Assembly (NCBI GenBank): GCA_964531455.1
Contig: CAZHFZ010000001.1
Span: 1 to 64,000 of the forward strand
Length of the DNA stretch: 64,000 nt
Direction of reading: 5' to 3'
From: Ga0077527 sp964531455
GTDB taxonomy: Bacteria > Pseudomonadota > Gammaproteobacteria > Burkholderiales > SG8-41
In this document: positions 8,111 to 16,309 of the stretch, in pieces
Layout of the letters: every line of letters starts with the position of its first letter
How positions within the stretch are numbered: the first letter of the stretch is position 1
Notes under the pieces: generated by a model
Database searches by the model: none
Told to the model about the DNA's origin: nothing
What the model saw: only the letters and a program-made list of their open reading frames with translations
Translations under genes and position numbers: made by a program

Positions 8111-9001
8111 CTGCGCAAAACCACACCGGAATGGCTCGCGCTTGCCGCACTGTTCGCCGGCGCCACGGCCATCGCCACTGCACCGCTGTTCGTCAAGGTC
8201 AGCGAGACCGGGCCGGTCGCCACGGCATTCTGGCGCGTGTTTCTCGCGCTGCCTCTGCTGTGGGCCTGGGCTGTCACCACGCAAGGGACCAAACTCGTCG
8301 GGCAGGTCTGTACACATCGCAACATGCTGTTTGCTGCGGGTTTCTTTTTTGCCGGCGACCTCGCGGTGTGGCACTGGTCAATCCTGCTCACCTCAGTCGC
8401 CAACACCACGCTGCTCGCCAACCTCGCACCGATCTTCGTCACCGCAGTGACCTGGTTTGTATTCCGGCAAAGGCCGCAGCGATTGTTTCTGGCCGGTCTT
8501 GCGGCGGCCATCAGCGGCACACTGCTGCTGATCGGCGCAAACTTTGGTCAAGGTGGCGGGGCGCTGCTCGGAGACGCGCTGGGTGTGGTCACCGCGATGT
8601 TCTATGCAGCGTATCAGCTTTCGGTTTCACGTCTGCGCGCGCAGGTGCCTACCGCCAGTGTGATGGCCTGGAGCAGCACGGTGATGGCCGTCCTGCTGCT
8701 GCCGATCGCCTGGCTCTCCGGTGAACGCATTCTGCCCCTGACGGATGCGGGCTGGCTCAAGCTGATCGGCATCGCGTTGTTCGCGCAAGTCATCGGACAG
8801 AGCCTGATCGCTTGGGCAATGGCCCACCTGACGGCAACATTTTCTTCAGTGGGTCTTTTGCTGCAGCCTGTGATGGCCACGCTGTTTGCATGGGTCCTGC
8901 TCGGTGAAATCGTCGGTCCGCTGCAGTTTGCCGGCGGCGCACTGGTGCTGGCCGGCATCATGCTGGCCAAGCAGGGTTCGGATCGCAGCCCGCGCGGCTG
9001 A
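8111..9001 (+). CDS. DMT-superfamily (EamA) transporter, probable CTG start
   Basis: This is an EamA-type drug/metabolite transporter with ten predicted membrane segments arranged as two repeats. Starting at the first conventional codon (GTG 8237) would remove the first helix, yet the upstream codons in the same frame encode a typical DMT N-terminus ending in FVKVSETGPVATAFWRVF. No ATG, GTG or TTG opens that frame nearby. A CTG at 8111 lies directly after the preceding stop with AAGG six bases upstream and gives about 296 residues, the usual family size. Transported substrate unknown. Confidence 0.75.
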   Translation: MRKTTPEWLALAALFAGATAIATAPLFVKVSETGPVATAFWRVFLALPLLWAWAVTTQGTKLVGQVCTHRNMLFAAGFFFAGDLAVWHWSILLTSVANTTLLANLAPIFVTAVTWFVFRQRPQRLFLAGLAAAISGTLLLIGANFGQGGGALLGDALGVVTAMFYAAYQLSVSRLRAQVPTASVMAWSSTVMAVLLLPIAWLSGERILPLTDAGWLKLIGIALFAQVIGQSLIAWAMAHLTATFSSVGLLLQPVMATLFAWVLLGEIVGPLQFAGGALVLAGIMLAKQGSDRSPRG

Positions 9002-9075
9002 ACGCTGGAACTACAGTGCCCTTCGCCTCTTGAACTCAGGTGCGCTGGTTTGGAATTCGTCAGTTCACGCTGTCA

Positions 9076-9594
9076 TCAGGCACCCGGGCTTTGCGCGCCT
9101 CCTTGTGCGCTGAAAAGGACTCCCCTGATCTTTTGCATACCAATTGCCCGTACCAGCTCGGCGGCCAGGCAATAGAGAAACAGGCCACCAAGGACCCACA
9201 GCGACAGAATGGTGAACAAAGGCCAAGACATCTCTCCGAACATGGCCTCCATGGCAGGCGCTACGCTGCCGTGCTTCGATACAAACGGAATGAGTTCTTC
9301 AACGAAACGGAAAACCAGCACCATCACGCCATACATCAGCGTCTTCCAAATGACCTGGTAAATCCGGCTCGCAGAAGAAAGCCGTGATATCGGCAGTGCA
9401 TCCACGAGAAGTATCGCCTTGGCCACAATCAAAGCCCCTAACGTGGCACCCGCCGAGCGTAGCGCGGTGAAACTGTAGTCATCCAGCGCAGCGGCCTTGG
9501 TGAGGCCAATCATGTGAAAAAGGAAAAGGAAAAAGATGGTTGCCGGCAAGGCTTCCCGGATCTCTTTTACAACAATCGCCCCAATCCTGCCCAT
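9076..9594 (-). CDS. Hypothetical membrane protein
   Basis: This 172-residue protein is not recognised. It has about four hydrophobic segments: near residues 18-32 (ATIFFLFLFHMIGL), 46-64 (AGATLGALIVAKAILLVDA), 86-100 and 122-145. A conserved-looking polar segment RFVEELIPF lies between the last two. A GAGAGGG ribosome site precedes the ATG. It converges with the DMT transporter. No function is proposed. Confidence 0.6.
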   Translation of the reverse strand: MGRIGAIVVKEIREALPATIFFLFLFHMIGLTKAAALDDYSFTALRSAGATLGALIVAKAILLVDALPISRLSSASRIYQVIWKTLMYGVMVLVFRFVEELIPFVSKHGSVAPAMEAMFGEMSWPLFTILSLWVLGGLFLYCLAAELVRAIGMQKIRGVLFSAQGGAQSPGA

Positions 9595-9703
9595 CAGTCC
9601 CTCTCCTCATCCATTGTAAATTGCCGAATAGCCGCGGAATGCCGTTACGCCTGCTGCCGCAATGGCGCCGTCAAGACCCGCATTGCCCAACCGCCATCGT
9701 GCC

Positions 9704-9776
9704 TCAAAACTCGATGACGATGTTCACGGAGTAAAACTGCTGCTTGCCGCCGCCCAGCGGCGTCCAGAGAGCGAAG
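9704..9776 (-). pseudogene. 3' relic of an LpxR-family (DUF2219) gene
   Basis: Read on the minus strand, this stretch encodes FALWTPLGGGKQQFYSVN followed by IVIEF and a stop. That nearly matches the end of the intact LpxR-family gene at 10907, which reads FYTPLGGGGKQQFYSVN then IGVEF and a stop. The DNA is also closely similar over about 60 bp in the same orientation. No upstream coding sequence continues from it. It is best explained as the remnant of a second LpxR-like copy whose body was lost. Confidence 0.7.
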
Positions 9777-9841
9777 TGGACTGGGTTGAGCAATGGGTTA
9801 GGCATTGGGCTTAATAGCTTGGGCTCCGCTCACGCCGTAGA

Positions 9842-10549
9842 TCACTCCTGATCGAGAACGGGAGCTACGTTCACCCGGTAGGTTCGCTGGAAATCCACGC
9901 CTGGAACGTCGGCGGTGAAGGTGAGGCGCCACGCGTGAAAGGTCCGGCGTGCGTTAATTTCGATGGAGTCCTTCGGCGGATGCTCCTCGTAATCCCCCGG
10001 CGGATGCTTATCGTTGTAGCACTCTCGCGGAAGGTCAGAGGGTTTCGCGTCAGCAGGCAGATCAAACTCGGCGACGCATCTGGCGCTGCCGGAGCGGCTC
10101 GCAAGCACGAAGCGCCTACTCTCCGTCCAGACAGCTTCAATTGGCCCGATCAACCGTACTCCTTTGAATGGATCGTGGTAGTAGGGGCGCGCTTCGCATC
10201 TCAATGTTGATTCGAGTTCGGTAATGGCAGGGGGTTGTCTCGCAAACTGCAGGGTGACGCCGAGCTTGCCTCCGGGGCGGGCCACAGTGTTAAGGGGAAT
10301 GATGTCCACGTTACCGAAGCGCCGGTAGTCGAGCGTGTCGCGCACCGCGCGCCAGAAAAACCAGCCTCCGCCAGAACCGATCACGGCGAAGCCAAGCAGC
10401 ACAGGCGATTTCCATTGTTCTGCAATGGCCAGATAACCGGACAAAATCACGAGCAGGACTAAATTAAAAAATCCGGCAGTCCACCAGAGCCTGACGATAT
10501 CCGCGCGAAAATCGTTGAATAGAGGGCGGCTTCTGTCGAGTAGATTCAT
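9842..10549 (-). CDS. Hypothetical protein with two N-terminal membrane helices
   Basis: This 235-residue protein is not recognised. Residues 24-43 and 49-66 form two transmembrane helices in the IIILxGY and FAVIGSGGGWFFW style. They are followed by a soluble beta-rich domain beginning FGNVDIIPLNTVARPGGKLGVTL, with several Cys and a PPGDYEEHPPKDSIEI segment. A GGAGG site sits 8 bases before the ATG. It lies between the LpxR relic and the integrase fragment, inside a segment bounded by direct repeats, which suggests acquired DNA. No function is proposed. Confidence 0.55.
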   Translation of the reverse strand: MNLLDRSRPLFNDFRADIVRLWWTAGFFNLVLLVILSGYLAIAEQWKSPVLLGFAVIGSGGGWFFWRAVRDTLDYRRFGNVDIIPLNTVARPGGKLGVTLQFARQPPAITELESTLRCEARPYYHDPFKGVRLIGPIEAVWTESRRFVLASRSGSARCVAEFDLPADAKPSDLPRECYNDKHPPGDYEEHPPKDSIEINARRTFHAWRLTFTADVPGVDFQRTYRVNVAPVLDQE

Positions 10550-10623
10550 CCGGGTTTCCTCCGCAGCGCGAACACATCCACATATCGTTCCGCATAACGG
10601 GCCTGAGCCGGCAGCGCGAAGCG

Positions 10624-10833
10624 ATGCTGACTTTACAGTCGGCCCGGCTGCTGGTTCAGCTCCGGGAACGCATCCGTTATTTGCATTACAGCTTAAGGTC
10701 TGAGCAGACTGACGTCTACCAGGCGCGGTCTTTCATCCGTTGGCACAAACTGCGCCATCCGGCCGAGATGAGCAAAGACGAGGTGGAGGCCTATCTCACC
10801 TGGCTGGCCTGTCATCGCTCGGCACCACCTTAG
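10624..10833 (+). pseudogene. Truncated integron-integrase-like (IntI) N-terminal fragment
   Basis: The translated fragment carries LLVQLRERIRYLHYSLRSEQ, then FIRWHKLRHPAEM and KDEVEAYLTWLA. These match the N-terminal SAM-like DNA-binding domain of integron integrases (tyrosine recombinases). The frame stops after 69 codons. The catalytic domain, with its Arg, HxxR and Tyr nucleophile, is absent here and elsewhere in the window. It must be a non-functional remnant of an integron or related element. Confidence 0.75.
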
Positions 10834-10849
10834 ACTTTAGCCGGCACTG

Positions 10850-10875
10850 TTGCCGCAGTTGCCGCAGTTGCCGCC
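10850..10875. repeat. Short 9-bp tandem repeat
   Basis: Two complete copies and one partial copy of TTGCCGCAG lie between the end of the integrase fragment and the end of the LpxR-family gene. The stretch is non-coding. It may be a scar of the rearrangement that truncated the integrase, or simple slippage. Confidence 0.5.
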
Positions 10876-10906
10876 AGCTTTATAGTCATCGATGGACTCC
10901 CTGCGT

Positions 10907-11935
10907 TCAGAACTCGACACCGATGTTCACGGAATAAAACTGCTGCTTGCCGCCGCCGCCCAGCGGCGTATAAAACTCTTCGCTGCGCTTGATCTTCGTG
11001 ATCGATACACGCAGGGCATCGATACGCATCGATGCGCCGAACAGCAGGTCGTAAACGAAATCACGGGTGGCAACACCGGGGCCGCTGCGGAAGAGCGAGC
11101 CATCAAGCGAAGTGTTGTGTCCCATCAGGCGGCCGTCAGCGCCGGCGAAGACAAACCATTCATAAGGGCGCGCGCGTCCTTCGTCCTGCTGCCGCCGGGT
11201 GTTTTTCAGCATCGCGCCGCCAGGCTCAATGCCATCAGGTCCGAAGCCGGTCATGTTCTGTCCGGCGCGGATCAACGCGCCGGCGCGCGCGAAGGTGGCG
11301 ATGGTGCCGACTGTTGCGCCAATGTGCGGCACCAATTGCACGCCGCTGCTGTCGCCGTACCGCCGCTTGTGCAGATAGGTCAGCAGGAATCCGGGCTCGG
11401 TGCGGATCTGATTGGCCCAGCCCTGCGGTTCCGGCGCATCGACCAGGTTGTGCGATGCGGTCTGCACCTGCCGGCCGAGCGCCGGCGGACCGACGACGCC
11501 AAGATCGAATTCGACGGTATGCAGCCGGTCATCCTTGACGCTTTGCGCAACGGCCCCGACATACAACCAAGCCGCCCACGGGCGGTCATTCGGCTGCGGC
11601 GTGGCAATGGTGATGTCGCGGGGCGTGTACATGTTCTGGCCAATAAACAGGCCGAAGTGGTTGCTGGCGCCATCGGTAATCGCATCAAGCAAGGCATTGG
11701 GCGGGAGCGTAAAAAACCGGCTGACTTTGTCCGCAGGAATGCCACCGCCGATCTTGATGCCGTTGGTGTAGTACTGGTCTGAGCTGCCGAAGGAATCGTT
11801 TTCAATGAAGATCTGGATCTCGCTGCCGCGCAGGTCGATCGGCGGGGCCTGCGTTTCAATGGCGTGCGCCGGCCCCGCCAGCAGCGCAATCAGCGCCAGG
11901 ACGCGGGCTGAAACGGGTCTTATATGTAAGCACAT
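10907..11935 (-). CDS. Lipid A deacylase LpxR family protein (DUF2219)
   Basis: Family members are outer-membrane beta-barrels; characterised LpxR removes the 3'-acyloxyacyl chain of lipid A. Visible features are a signal peptide ending near GPAHA, the FIENDSFGSSDQYYTNGIKIGG segment with the conserved N-D-x-Y-T-N-G pattern, and a C-terminal aromatic residue for barrel assembly (NIGVEF). I start at ATG 11935 because GGAGGG lies five bases upstream; an upstream frame extension to 11974 lacks a site. The 342-residue size fits. A relic copy of its 3' end lies at 9704. Confidence 0.85.
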   Translation of the reverse strand: MCLHIRPVSARVLALIALLAGPAHAIETQAPPIDLRGSEIQIFIENDSFGSSDQYYTNGIKIGGGIPADKVSRFFTLPPNALLDAITDGASNHFGLFIGQNMYTPRDITIATPQPNDRPWAAWLYVGAVAQSVKDDRLHTVEFDLGVVGPPALGRQVQTASHNLVDAPEPQGWANQIRTEPGFLLTYLHKRRYGDSSGVQLVPHIGATVGTIATFARAGALIRAGQNMTGFGPDGIEPGGAMLKNTRRQQDEGRARPYEWFVFAGADGRLMGHNTSLDGSLFRSGPGVATRDFVYDLLFGASMRIDALRVSITKIKRSEEFYTPLGGGGKQQFYSVNIGVEF

Positions 11936-12073
11936 ACAAACCCTCCGGATTGATAAAATATCGTTTATAAACAATATGTTATGAGAGCATCGCGGTGCTG
12001 CTCATGATTGGATGGAGACAAACTGCGACTGTTCCCGCAAGGCGGAAACCGCAGGATTGCCGTCCGCTTGCGG

Positions 12074-12430
12074 CTAGCGGTAGCGCTCGGTCTTGGGCAG
12101 GGGGCCGGTGACGCAGGGCCCGAAAAGAACGCGGCTGTTTTCCTCGAGGATGGCGCGCTCACCCTCAAGATACAAAGTCAGGTTTCCGTTGCTGTACTTT
12201 TCCTGGGCGGCACTGTCGGCCCGTTGCAGGATCACCGGTTTGCCATCAATCAGCACCGCTGCCGTCCGGGCATCGGGCGCGCGCTGCACCTGCAGCACAC
12301 GGTTCTGGGCACACTGGTAGTCGATGCGGACCGGCAGCACCGTAACGTCAGTGCCCGGGCCCACACAGCCTGCCAGCAGGACCATGCAGCCGGCAACAGC
12401 GCCGCTTCGCACCAGGTTCAATGCAATCAT
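12074..12430 (-). CDS. MliC-family lysozyme-inhibitor-like lipoprotein
   Basis: A short signal peptide ends in the lipobox LLAG-C, so the mature protein is probably lipid-anchored. The domain that follows has RIDYQCAQNRVLQVQ, ILQRADSAAQEKYSNGNLTLYLEGERAIL and a final Cys in FGPC. This is the two-cysteine pattern of MliC/PliC periplasmic inhibitors of C-type lysozyme. ATG 12430 is preceded by GGAG at 8 bases; a longer frame begins inside the neighbouring enolase gene and would bury the signal peptide. The inhibitor role is inferred from the family. Confidence 0.75.
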   Translation of the reverse strand: MIALNLVRSGAVAGCMVLLAGCVGPGTDVTVLPVRIDYQCAQNRVLQVQRAPDARTAAVLIDGKPVILQRADSAAQEKYSNGNLTLYLEGERAILEENSRVLFGPCVTGPLPKTERYR

Positions 12431-12506
12431 CCGGGAAACTCCGAAACAGGATTCAGGTTGATGGATGGGCGGTGCCGCTTCCGGGCTGTACGTTCGCCCG
12501 AAACCG

Positions 12507-13622
12507 TCAGACATCCAGCCGGTATTTTTTCAGTTTACGCGCATCCAGTGTCATGCCGATGCCCGGACCCGACGGCAGCTGCAGCATGCCGTTTTTGATC
12601 ACCGGGTCTTCATTGGCAACATGATCCTTGGCGTCGATGAAGCTGGAAAACTCGTGCGCATGCGGCGTAAGGTAAGTGCTGGCGAAATGCGCGGCTGCGA
12701 CGCAACCGATCTGCATATCAGCCTGGGTCCCGTTGTGCACCGGCGTGTAGTACGACTGTGCCAATGCCAGAATCTGCCGCGACCGCGTGTAACCGGTACG
12801 CGCGCACTTGATCACCACCGAACGGATTGCGCCCAGCTTGAGTTCATGCAGCACATCATCTGGCGTCATGCAGGAATCATCACCGGAAATCGGGACGATG
12901 GTGCGCTCGGCGCAGAAGCGTTTGCCGGGACCGTCGCGGGCGGGAATCGGCTCCTCGATCAGCGCGACATTGACCTCTTCGAAATAAGGCGAGGTTTCCA
13001 GCAGATCCTGCGAGGAGTAGCCCTGATTGCAGTCGATGGTGATCTCGTGGTCATCGCCGACCAGCTTGCGCAGCGCACGCAGCAGCTGAATATCACGCTT
13101 TTTATCGATGCCGCATTTGACCTTCCACGCCTTGAAGCCGTAACGCTTGATCATGCGTTCGGCTTCGGCGAGCATTTCCTTGTTCGAGCCCAGCATCAGC
13201 CGGCGGTTGACCGGCAGCGCTTTCGGCGTGCCGCCGAGCAGCTCGGCGCAGGTGATGCCCAGGTGTTTGGCCTGGGCATCGAAAATCGCCATGTCGATGG
13301 CCGATTTCGCCGCCGGGTTGCCGGCGTACTGGTCGAACACCGCCCACACCGCCGTCAGATCGAATGCGTTCAGCCCCGTCAGCTTCGGCGCCAGATGATC
13401 GCGCACGATGGTGGTGATCGACTGCTGGGTTTCGCCGTAAATCGTCGGGCGTGGCGGCGCATCGGCAATACCCTCGGTGCCGTCAGACAGTGTGACGATG
13501 ATGATGACGTTGTCGATGTCCTTGATTTCGCCGCGCGCCCACTTGATGGGTTGCAACAGGGGCACGACGACTGGAATGGCTTCTATGGAGCGGATGGTGA
13601 GCTGGCTGTCTTTGGTTTTCAT
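12507..13622 (-). CDS. Enolase-superfamily enzyme (muconate-lactonizing/mandelate racemase type)
   Basis: This 371-residue enolase-superfamily protein carries the general-base motif K167-V-K169, the metal ligands Asp197 (TIDCNQ), Glu223 (LIEEP) and Asp248 (SGDDS), and a second base Lys272 (IKCARTG). The Lys/Lys arrangement is that of the MLE subgroup rather than mandelate racemase, which has a His. The reaction starts with proton abstraction next to a carboxylate; dehydration, racemisation or cycloisomerisation cannot be told apart here. It is the last enzyme gene of the long catabolic cluster. Confidence 0.88.
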   Translation of the reverse strand: MKTKDSQLTIRSIEAIPVVVPLLQPIKWARGEIKDIDNVIIIVTLSDGTEGIADAPPRPTIYGETQQSITTIVRDHLAPKLTGLNAFDLTAVWAVFDQYAGNPAAKSAIDMAIFDAQAKHLGITCAELLGGTPKALPVNRRLMLGSNKEMLAEAERMIKRYGFKAWKVKCGIDKKRDIQLLRALRKLVGDDHEITIDCNQGYSSQDLLETSPYFEEVNVALIEEPIPARDGPGKRFCAERTIVPISGDDSCMTPDDVLHELKLGAIRSVVIKCARTGYTRSRQILALAQSYYTPVHNGTQADMQIGCVAAAHFASTYLTPHAHEFSSFIDAKDHVANEDPVIKNGMLQLPSGPGIGMTLDARKLKKYRLDV

Positions 13623-13682
13623 TTTGGTGTTTTCACGACTTCAAGAAAAATTGGGGTAGCCCGGCAGTTTTGCAGGGACCTG

Positions 13683-15215
13683 TTAATAGCTGGTTGGCCA
13701 GGTGCGCATCAGATGCTGCCCGACACCATTGCTCATGCGCATGCGATGTATGTCGAGCATACGAATCAGCCAGCTGCGGGTATCACGCGGATCAATGACA
13801 TCCTGCGCGGTGTAGATTGCCGCCATGTCGTAGGGGGAAGTGCCTTTGGACATCTTGGCGACGGCTTCCTTGAATTTCTCCGGTTCCTTTTCCGGATCGA
13901 CGCCGAACACCACCTTGGCGCCGAAGTCCGGTTTCATGAAGCTGATCTCCGCGGTCAGCCAGCAGGCCAGTTCATCGGTATTGCCGCCGGCGCCCATATT
14001 GGTCACGGCGAGGCCGTAACTCTTGCGCACGATCACCGAAATCTTCGGCACGGTGACCAGCGTCATCGCATTGAGCCAGTTCATCACCTTGCCGGTGACG
14101 CCCTTCTGCTCCCCTTCCATGCCGATCAGGAAACCCGGCTGGTCGACCAGCATGACGATCGGGATGTTGAAGGAGTCGCACAGCACAAAAAACGCCTGCA
14201 CCTTCTGACAGGCGTCGGCATCGATCGCGCCGCCTTTGTACAGCGGATTGTTGGCAATGATGCCGACCGACTTGCCGCCCAGCCTTGCCAGTGCGGTAAC
14301 AATGGTTTTGCCGAAGCGCGATTTCATTTCGAACATCGAGCCGCGATCGACGATGCACTGCACCACCTTGCGCATGTCGTAAACCTGATTCGACGACTCG
14401 GGGATCAGCTTCATTACATCCTTGATCGCCTCGTCCGAACCTTCCGGCACCGGAAATTCCGGCGGCGGCTGCATGTGGTTGCTGGGCAGATAGGACAGAA
14501 ATTGCTTGATCGCATCCACTGCCTGTTCGTCGGTATCGACAACCTGATCGACGATGCCGCTGGTTTCGGCATGGACACGCCAGCCGCCGAGTTCTTCGCC
14601 GTCACACTGCTTGCCGGTGGCCATCGAAATCAGCCGCGGGCTCGACACGGCCATGATCGCGCCCTTGCGCATCACGCAGAAATCCGACATCGAGCCGTAC
14701 CACGCCGAAGAACCGTAGCAATGACCGAGCACGCCGGCCGCCCAAGGCACTTCGCGCATGCGCTGGTATTCATAGGGATCGTCTTTCGATCCGATGGAGC
14801 CTGCACCCATCACATCGGGCATGCGCGCGCCCGTCGATTCACCGAGGAACACCAGCGGAATACCGCGTTTTTTCGCGATACCCTTCATCTGCTTCAGTTT
14901 CTTGATGTTGATCTGCGCACTGGATGCGCCTTTGACCGTAAAGTCATTGGACACCGCCGCCACTTCGCGCCCGGCAACGCGGCCATAACCGGCAATCTTG
15001 CCATCAGCCGGCGTGGTGTCCTTGTCTTCGGGGCGGACGGATACGCCGTGCAGACCGGATTCCAGAAACGAACCCGGATCAAACAGGCGGTCGAGGCGTT
15101 CACGCGCATTCAGTACGCCCTGCGCCTTGCGCTCGGCGAGTTTCGCAGGCCCGCCCATCGCCAGCGCTTTTTGTTTGCGCGCATCCAGCTCTTTGATCAT
15201 TTCTTCGAAAGCCAT
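13683..15215 (-). CDS. Acyl-CoA carboxylase carboxyltransferase (beta) subunit, copy 1
   Basis: This 510-residue protein has a carboxyltransferase fold of the propionyl-/methylcrotonyl-CoA carboxylase beta type. The N-terminus has AMGGPAKLAERKAQGVLNARERLD, then the oxyanion segments FTVKGASSAQINIKK and PGFLIGMEGEQKGV, and the C-terminus ends WPTSY. The subunit moves CO2 from biotin to acyl-CoA, and needs a biotin carboxylase/BCCP partner that is not in the window. I start at ATG 15215, aligning with the paralogue at 16310. The Bug gene ends 14 bp upstream. Confidence 0.88.
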   Translation of the reverse strand: MAFEEMIKELDARKQKALAMGGPAKLAERKAQGVLNARERLDRLFDPGSFLESGLHGVSVRPEDKDTTPADGKIAGYGRVAGREVAAVSNDFTVKGASSAQINIKKLKQMKGIAKKRGIPLVFLGESTGARMPDVMGAGSIGSKDDPYEYQRMREVPWAAGVLGHCYGSSAWYGSMSDFCVMRKGAIMAVSSPRLISMATGKQCDGEELGGWRVHAETSGIVDQVVDTDEQAVDAIKQFLSYLPSNHMQPPPEFPVPEGSDEAIKDVMKLIPESSNQVYDMRKVVQCIVDRGSMFEMKSRFGKTIVTALARLGGKSVGIIANNPLYKGGAIDADACQKVQAFFVLCDSFNIPIVMLVDQPGFLIGMEGEQKGVTGKVMNWLNAMTLVTVPKISVIVRKSYGLAVTNMGAGGNTDELACWLTAEISFMKPDFGAKVVFGVDPEKEPEKFKEAVAKMSKGTSPYDMAAIYTAQDVIDPRDTRSWLIRMLDIHRMRMSNGVGQHLMRTWPTSY

Positions 15216-15229
15216 GGTATTTCCGGTAT

Positions 15230-16192
15230 TTAAAGTTTGACGCCGAGATCGCGCACCAGCTTGCCCCACTGCGCAATGCCCGAGCGCATCGATTCACGCA
15301 GTTGTTCCGGCGTGCCGCCGGCGGGCTCGGTGCCATCCGCTGCAAATGCCGCCTTGACCTCGGGCTGCGTCAGCACGGCGTTGGTATCGCGATTGACGAT
15401 CGTGATCACGTTCTGCGGCATTTTGGCGGGCCCCAGCACGGCGAACCAGCTCGCCGCCGAATAACCGGGCAGCCCGGATTCGGCAACCGTCGGCACTTCG
15501 GGCAACACCGGCGAACGCTGTGCAGAGGTCACACCGAGCACGCGCAGGCGGCCGCTTTTGATTTGCGGCACAGCCGCCGGAAACGGTGCAAACGCGAGCT
15601 GGATCTGCCCACCCATCACATCGGTCACAGCGGGATTTGCGCCCTTGTAGGGGATGTGCGTCATCTGAATACCGGCCAATGCCTTGAAATGTTCAGCAAA
15701 CAGATGGTTCCAGGTACCGTTGCCTGCTGAACCATAGTTGAGCTTGCCAGGATTGGCTTTCCCAAAAGCAACCAGTTCACCGACATTTTTTACCGGTAAC
15801 GCAGGATTGACGACGAGCAACCCGGGTGGCTGCGAAACCAGCACTACCGGTGCGAGATCTTTCATCGGATCGTAGGGCAGCTTGGGAAACAGGCTGGGGC
15901 CAACGAGAATATTGCCGAACGACGCCAGTGCGATGGTGTAACCGTCAGCCGGCGCTTTGGCCAGCATCTCAACGCCCAGGGTACCGCCAGCGCCCGCACG
16001 ATTGTCGACGACAACCTGCTGACCCCATTTTTCCGACAGCTTCAGTGCAATCAGCCGGCCCTGAACGTCGGTGTTGCCGCCGGGTGCAAACGGCACAATG
16101 AAACGGACAGGGCGCGATGGATAGTTCTGGGCTGATGCCGGCAGCGCCGTTGCAACAGCAATCAGGGTGGCAATCAGAATTCGATGAGACAT
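15230..16192 (-). CDS. Bug/TctC-family solute-binding protein (3)
   Basis: A signal peptide of about 21 residues ends near PASAQ and is followed by YPSRPVRFIVPFAPGGNTDVQGR and DNRAGAGGTLGVE, the classical Bug signature, and THIPYKGANPAVTD. GGAGAAG precedes the ATG. It sits between the two carboxyltransferase genes on the same strand, which argues for uptake or sensing of the compound this cluster degrades. Confidence 0.92.
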   Translation of the reverse strand: MSHRILIATLIAVATALPASAQNYPSRPVRFIVPFAPGGNTDVQGRLIALKLSEKWGQQVVVDNRAGAGGTLGVEMLAKAPADGYTIALASFGNILVGPSLFPKLPYDPMKDLAPVVLVSQPPGLLVVNPALPVKNVGELVAFGKANPGKLNYGSAGNGTWNHLFAEHFKALAGIQMTHIPYKGANPAVTDVMGGQIQLAFAPFPAAVPQIKSGRLRVLGVTSAQRSPVLPEVPTVAESGLPGYSAASWFAVLGPAKMPQNVITIVNRDTNAVLTQPEVKAAFAADGTEPAGGTPEQLRESMRSGIAQWGKLVRDLGVKL

Positions 16193-16309
16193 GTTCTTCT
16201 CCTCATTCCTCAGAGGGTGCGCGCGGTCTTGTCGCCGCTTCGCCGCAACCCTGGATTAAATGGCGACACAGCCCGGCGGAGTTGCGCACCAGCATCAATC
16301 AAATACAAA

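Noticed and set aside
12465..15233. Long plus-strand open frame opposite the enolase and carboxyltransferase genes
   Set aside because: It is antisense to two well-supported genes, has no recognisable domain and is rich in His, Arg and Gln, as expected of a shadow in GC-rich DNA.
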